Assembly (NCBI RefSeq): GCF_000237925.1
Contig: NC_031495.1
Coordinates: forward strand, 10,145,852-10,209,851
DNA: 64,000 nucleotides
Direction of reading: 5' to 3'
Origin: Schistosoma mansoni
Taxonomy: Eukaryota; Platyhelminthes; Trematoda; Strigeidida; Schistosomatidae
The translations under genes and the position numbers were made by a program. The notes below the pieces were generated by a model that saw nothing but the letters and a program-made list of their open reading frames with translations, ran no database searches and was not told the DNA's origin. This document shows positions 61,343-64,000 of the stretch, piece by piece; the stretch's first letter is position 1, and every line of letters starts with the position of its first letter.

Positions 61343-63351
61343 GATGTTCATCTCAACTTGAAGTGGATGCTCATTGGGAATTTTTACTGCACACGATCTT
61401 ATGTGCTACTGAGCATTCAGTTCCTCAAATGGTCCCAAAAAGCTACAAACAACCTCCAATCATCAAGAAACGCACTCGTCGTTTTCTAAGCCGCGAAAGG
61501 CACTGTTGGGCCGAATATAAACGAACTGACAATAACGACGCATACAGGCAATATAAACGCATAAGGAACATATGTTCAAAGGCAATAAGAGAAGACAGGC
61601 TTCAGTACCAGACCAAGCTTGTCGATAAATTCGTTTCCAATCTGAAAAGCTTATTCAGTTACACAGCTTCTCTTCGACAAGGCAAAACTGGAGTTTCCCA
61701 ACTGCTTGGTGCTAATGGACCGACCAATAACGACGGTGATGCCGCTAGCCTTTTGGCTGAACAGTACTCTCAGACATTCCAGCCGACCCACATCAACTAT
61801 ACTGACGAAAGCTTCACCTGTACAGGACTTTCCGAAGTGGACCTGAGTGCTGACCTGGTGCTCCGTAAACTGCAGCAGCTAAGAAAAGACACTTCTCCTG
61901 ATCCGGATATGGTTCATTCTGCTGTATTGAGGGGAGCAGCTTCAATCCTGGCATCACCACTTAGCGTGATGTTTTCACACTCGCTCAGTCGAGGCAAACT
62001 ACCGGAAATTTGGAAGCTGACTCACATCACCCCAGTTTTCAAAGGAGGTCGACGCAGTGAACCCTCAAGCTACCGACCAATGGCCCTTCTCTCCATACCT
62101 ACCAAAATTATGGAATCTCTAATATACGACGGTATGCAAGAATACTTATCATCCTCAAAGTTCTTCTCGCCTCAACAGCATGGTTTCAGAAAAAGTCATT
62201 CTTGCATGACCAACCTGCTGACTGCGGTGGATAGATGGACAACCATCCATGATCGCAAGGGGAAGGTTGACGTCATATACCTGGATTTCTCAAAAGCTTT
62301 TGATAGGGTCAATCACATATGTCTTATCAATAAGCTTAGACGATTGGGTATAAAACCCCCTTTAATTGATTGGCTCTCTTCATATTTAGAAAACCGACAC
62401 TTTAAGGTCAGGGTTAACTTCACTCTCTCTAAGGTTATGGAATGTCCTAGTGAGGTGCCCCAGGGTTCAATACTAGGACCTCTTCTCTTCTTGATTTACA
62501 TTAGCGATCTTCCTCAACAAGTTCCATCTGACTTATTGCTTTTTGCTGATGATGTGAAACTTTGGGGAGAGATACGTAATCATAATGATGTACTAGTTCT
62601 TCAGGAGGATCTGACTCAACTCCAAAGTTGGGCAGACGACAACGGACTTACCTTCAACACTTCAAAGTGCAAAGTAGTCCATCTGAGACATGTTGCAGAC
62701 TATAGTTATAACTTAGGTAACTCACCTCTAGAAGTTTCCCAAGTCGAAAAAGATTTAGGAGTGTTGCTACCCTATGACCCTAAATCGTATGCGAACTGTG
62801 ACAAAAACGCCTTTCAAGCAAACCTTGCACTGGTAACATTGAAGCGCATTTTTGGCCAGTTTGACGGTAGAACCTTCCACATAATCTTCAACAGTTTTAT
62901 TCGTCCCCACTTAGAGTACGGAAACATAGTATTTCCTCCCTCCCTCCAAAAGTATAAGGACACTCTGGAACGTATACAACGTCGAGCCACGAAATCAGTT
63001 CGGGGACTCAAATTCAAACCTTATGAAGAGCGCCTCCAACCACTTAACCTTTACCCGTTAGAGTACAGGCGTCTTAGAGGTGACCTTCTTATGACTTATA
63101 GTATCCTTAATACTTCTGGTCATCCATTTAAACATATTCTTAAGCTTAGTCACAACACTAACCTAAGAGGTAACACCCAGAAATTGGAGACCCTATATAG
63201 CAGAACAGACTGCAGACCCAACTTCTGCTCCGTTAGAGTTGTCAAGTGCTGGAATTCGCTGCCGACTGAGCTAGTCCAAGCGACCTCCCAGGAGTCCTTT
63301 AAGAGGAAACTTGACTTATTCTTAAGGACTAAGGATAACATATTATTATGA
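61339..63351 (+). CDS. CR1 ORF2, reverse transcriptase part
   Basis: 670 codons open without interruption. KVDVIYLDFSKAFDRVNH (motif A) is near residue 310, VPQGSILGPLLFLIYISDLP (motif B) near 374, and LLLFADDVKLW (motif C, FADD) near 402. Then LTFNTSKCKVVHLRHVADYS and RPHLEYGNIV, LERIQRRATKSVRGLKFKPY, YRRLRGDLLMTYSIL and the C-terminal VVKCWNSLPTELVQA then FKRKLDLFL, typical of CR1. The catalytic Asp residues are all present. It continues the endonuclease frame after a one-base shift at about 61,340. The element is therefore almost complete and young-looking, but not intact. Confidence 0.93.
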   Translation: MRCSSQLEVDAHWEFLLHTILCATEHSVPQMVPKSYKQPPIIKKRTRRFLSRERHCWAEYKRTDNNDAYRQYKRIRNICSKAIREDRLQYQTKLVDKFVSNLKSLFSYTASLRQGKTGVSQLLGANGPTNNDGDAASLLAEQYSQTFQPTHINYTDESFTCTGLSEVDLSADLVLRKLQQLRKDTSPDPDMVHSAVLRGAASILASPLSVMFSHSLSRGKLPEIWKLTHITPVFKGGRRSEPSSYRPMALLSIPTKIMESLIYDGMQEYLSSSKFFSPQQHGFRKSHSCMTNLLTAVDRWTTIHDRKGKVDVIYLDFSKAFDRVNHICLINKLRRLGIKPPLIDWLSSYLENRHFKVRVNFTLSKVMECPSEVPQGSILGPLLFLIYISDLPQQVPSDLLLFADDVKLWGEIRNHNDVLVLQEDLTQLQSWADDNGLTFNTSKCKVVHLRHVADYSYNLGNSPLEVSQVEKDLGVLLPYDPKSYANCDKNAFQANLALVTLKRIFGQFDGRTFHIIFNSFIRPHLEYGNIVFPPSLQKYKDTLERIQRRATKSVRGLKFKPYEERLQPLNLYPLEYRRLRGDLLMTYSILNTSGHPFKHILKLSHNTNLRGNTQKLETLYSRTDCRPNFCSVRVVKCWNSLPTELVQATSQESFKRKLDLFLRTKDNILL

Positions 63352-63779
63352 TTTACCAAATTCTTTTTTTTCCCTCTATTATCGTTCATATACCTAGGTT
63401 TTTGCCTTGAGGTATTGGTGATCCACTGCTACTAGACACGGAAGCCCGTTAAGCGAAGGCTTCTTCTATTCCATTCACAACTATTTGAACCATTTGAAGT
63501 AATCAGAATCCGTCATACTGAACCATTTTAGTATCGCGTTTAAGATTTATTTGACGTTGTTATTCACTTGCAAATTTCCAAAGTAAAATTTTAAAAATTG
63601 GTCTTTCGCCAAATAATTTCTGGGAATGTAGTATCCGTAACAGTTACATACGTCATTCACATCCCAATTGGTAAGGCTATCAATAGCTTTTTAAGGGAGG
63701 AGTCTATGGATAGTAGCAATAGACAAATTGGTCATCAGTTCAATCACATGTGAAATGCACCTAACGCGTAGGCAGCTCT

Positions 63780-64000
63780 TCAACGTTTGTATATAAAACA
63801 TGGAGCAATCATCCTGGAGTTGCTAAAAATATTTATAAAACACACGCTCAGAATTGACTTGATGTTCACAATGTACTCGCTCCCCCACTATTGAAAAAGA
63901 AATTAATCCCTTATGCAGAGTACAGAGATGGGCAACATAGTAAGTGACCAGCTAAATAATATATTCTACGAAGAAAGGCTACAACACCTGAGATTATTCT
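63780..64000 (+). mobile_element. CR1-like RT fragment running off the window
   Basis: At the right edge the plus strand reads IEKEINPLCRVQRWAT and then YEERLQHLRLF, matching the CR1 C-terminal pattern 'IE.VQRRAT...YEERL..L.L'. Frames are broken and the element continues outside the window. Confidence 0.5.

Larger units (their letters stand above)
59055..63475 (+). mobile_element. Nearly full-length CR1-clade non-LTR retrotransposon
   Basis: Carries both ORFs described above plus a short 3' UTR (63,352 to about 63,475, ending near GGCTTCTTCTATTCCATTC). Total damage seen: one frame change and one stop in ORF1, one frame change in ORF2 and one altered endonuclease residue. The coding part is clearly richer in GC than its flanks. 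No target duplication was identified because both ends are uncertain. Confidence 0.88.

Noticed and set aside
1-64000. CRISPR arrays, bacterial operons, rRNA genes or ordinary tRNA genes
   Set aside because: No spaced direct repeats, Shine-Dalgarno/operon layout or complete cloverleaf was seen; the only tRNA-like boxes belong to SINEs.

Overview
The window reads as nuclear DNA of a blood fluke (Schistosoma or a close trematode relative). The evidence is: strongly AT-rich sequence; two spliced host genes, one with 5' introns of only about 31-33 bp followed by introns of several kb, a known schistosome habit; a tRNA-derived SINE carrying a hammerhead ribozyme (the Sm-alpha type); and dense non-LTR retrotransposon debris of the RTE (SR2/SjR2-like) and CR1 clades. 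There is no bacterial gene layout and no CRISPR array.

Host genes. (1) Mitochondrial elongation factor Tu (TUFM) lies on the minus strand from about 17.9 kb down to 8438. Six exons were placed, with all GTPase motifs visible and the stop codon found; only the extreme 5' start is unsettled. Its large introns hold an RTE element (about 8.97-11.67 kb, itself carrying a nested second RTE insertion with a clean 12-bp target duplication), pieces of an unclassified dispersed repeat, and another RTE fragment. (2) A MAP kinase kinase of the MKK3/6 type lies on the plus strand at 43.66-48.86 kb, with five exons covering the kinase domain to the stop; the N-terminal exon was not located. (3) At 22.75-24.09 kb on the minus strand there is an intronless, broken copy of an EDEM-type (glycosyl hydrolase 47) gene, most likely a processed pseudogene.

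Layout. 1-8.4 kb: mostly featureless AT-rich DNA, an interrupted copy of the dispersed repeat and a possible Penelope-like remnant. 8.4-17.9 kb: TUFM with its transposon-filled introns. 18-35 kb: dispersed-repeat copies, a TIR-bounded MITE-like element, the EDEM retrocopy, CR1 fragments and a degraded hammerhead SINE. 35-40 kb: a dispersed-repeat copy, an internally deleted SR2-like RTE, then an inverted, practically identical copy of part of TUFM (14,603-17,122) holding a 200-N gap, which is either an assembly error or a very recent rearrangement. 40-42 kb: CR1 fragments. 43.6-48.9 kb: MKK gene. 49-52 kb: hammerhead SINE, dispersed repeat, RTE 3' half. 54 kb: a large inverted repeat. 55-58 kb: an RTE fragment and a broken gypsy-type LTR element. 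59-63.5 kb: a nearly full-length CR1 element with a PHD-finger ORF1 and an endonuclease/reverse transcriptase ORF2. Another CR1 fragment runs off the right edge.

The two host genes are not functionally linked. The main stories are retrotransposon nesting inside TUFM introns, self-cleaving SINEs, and the inverted TUFM duplication.
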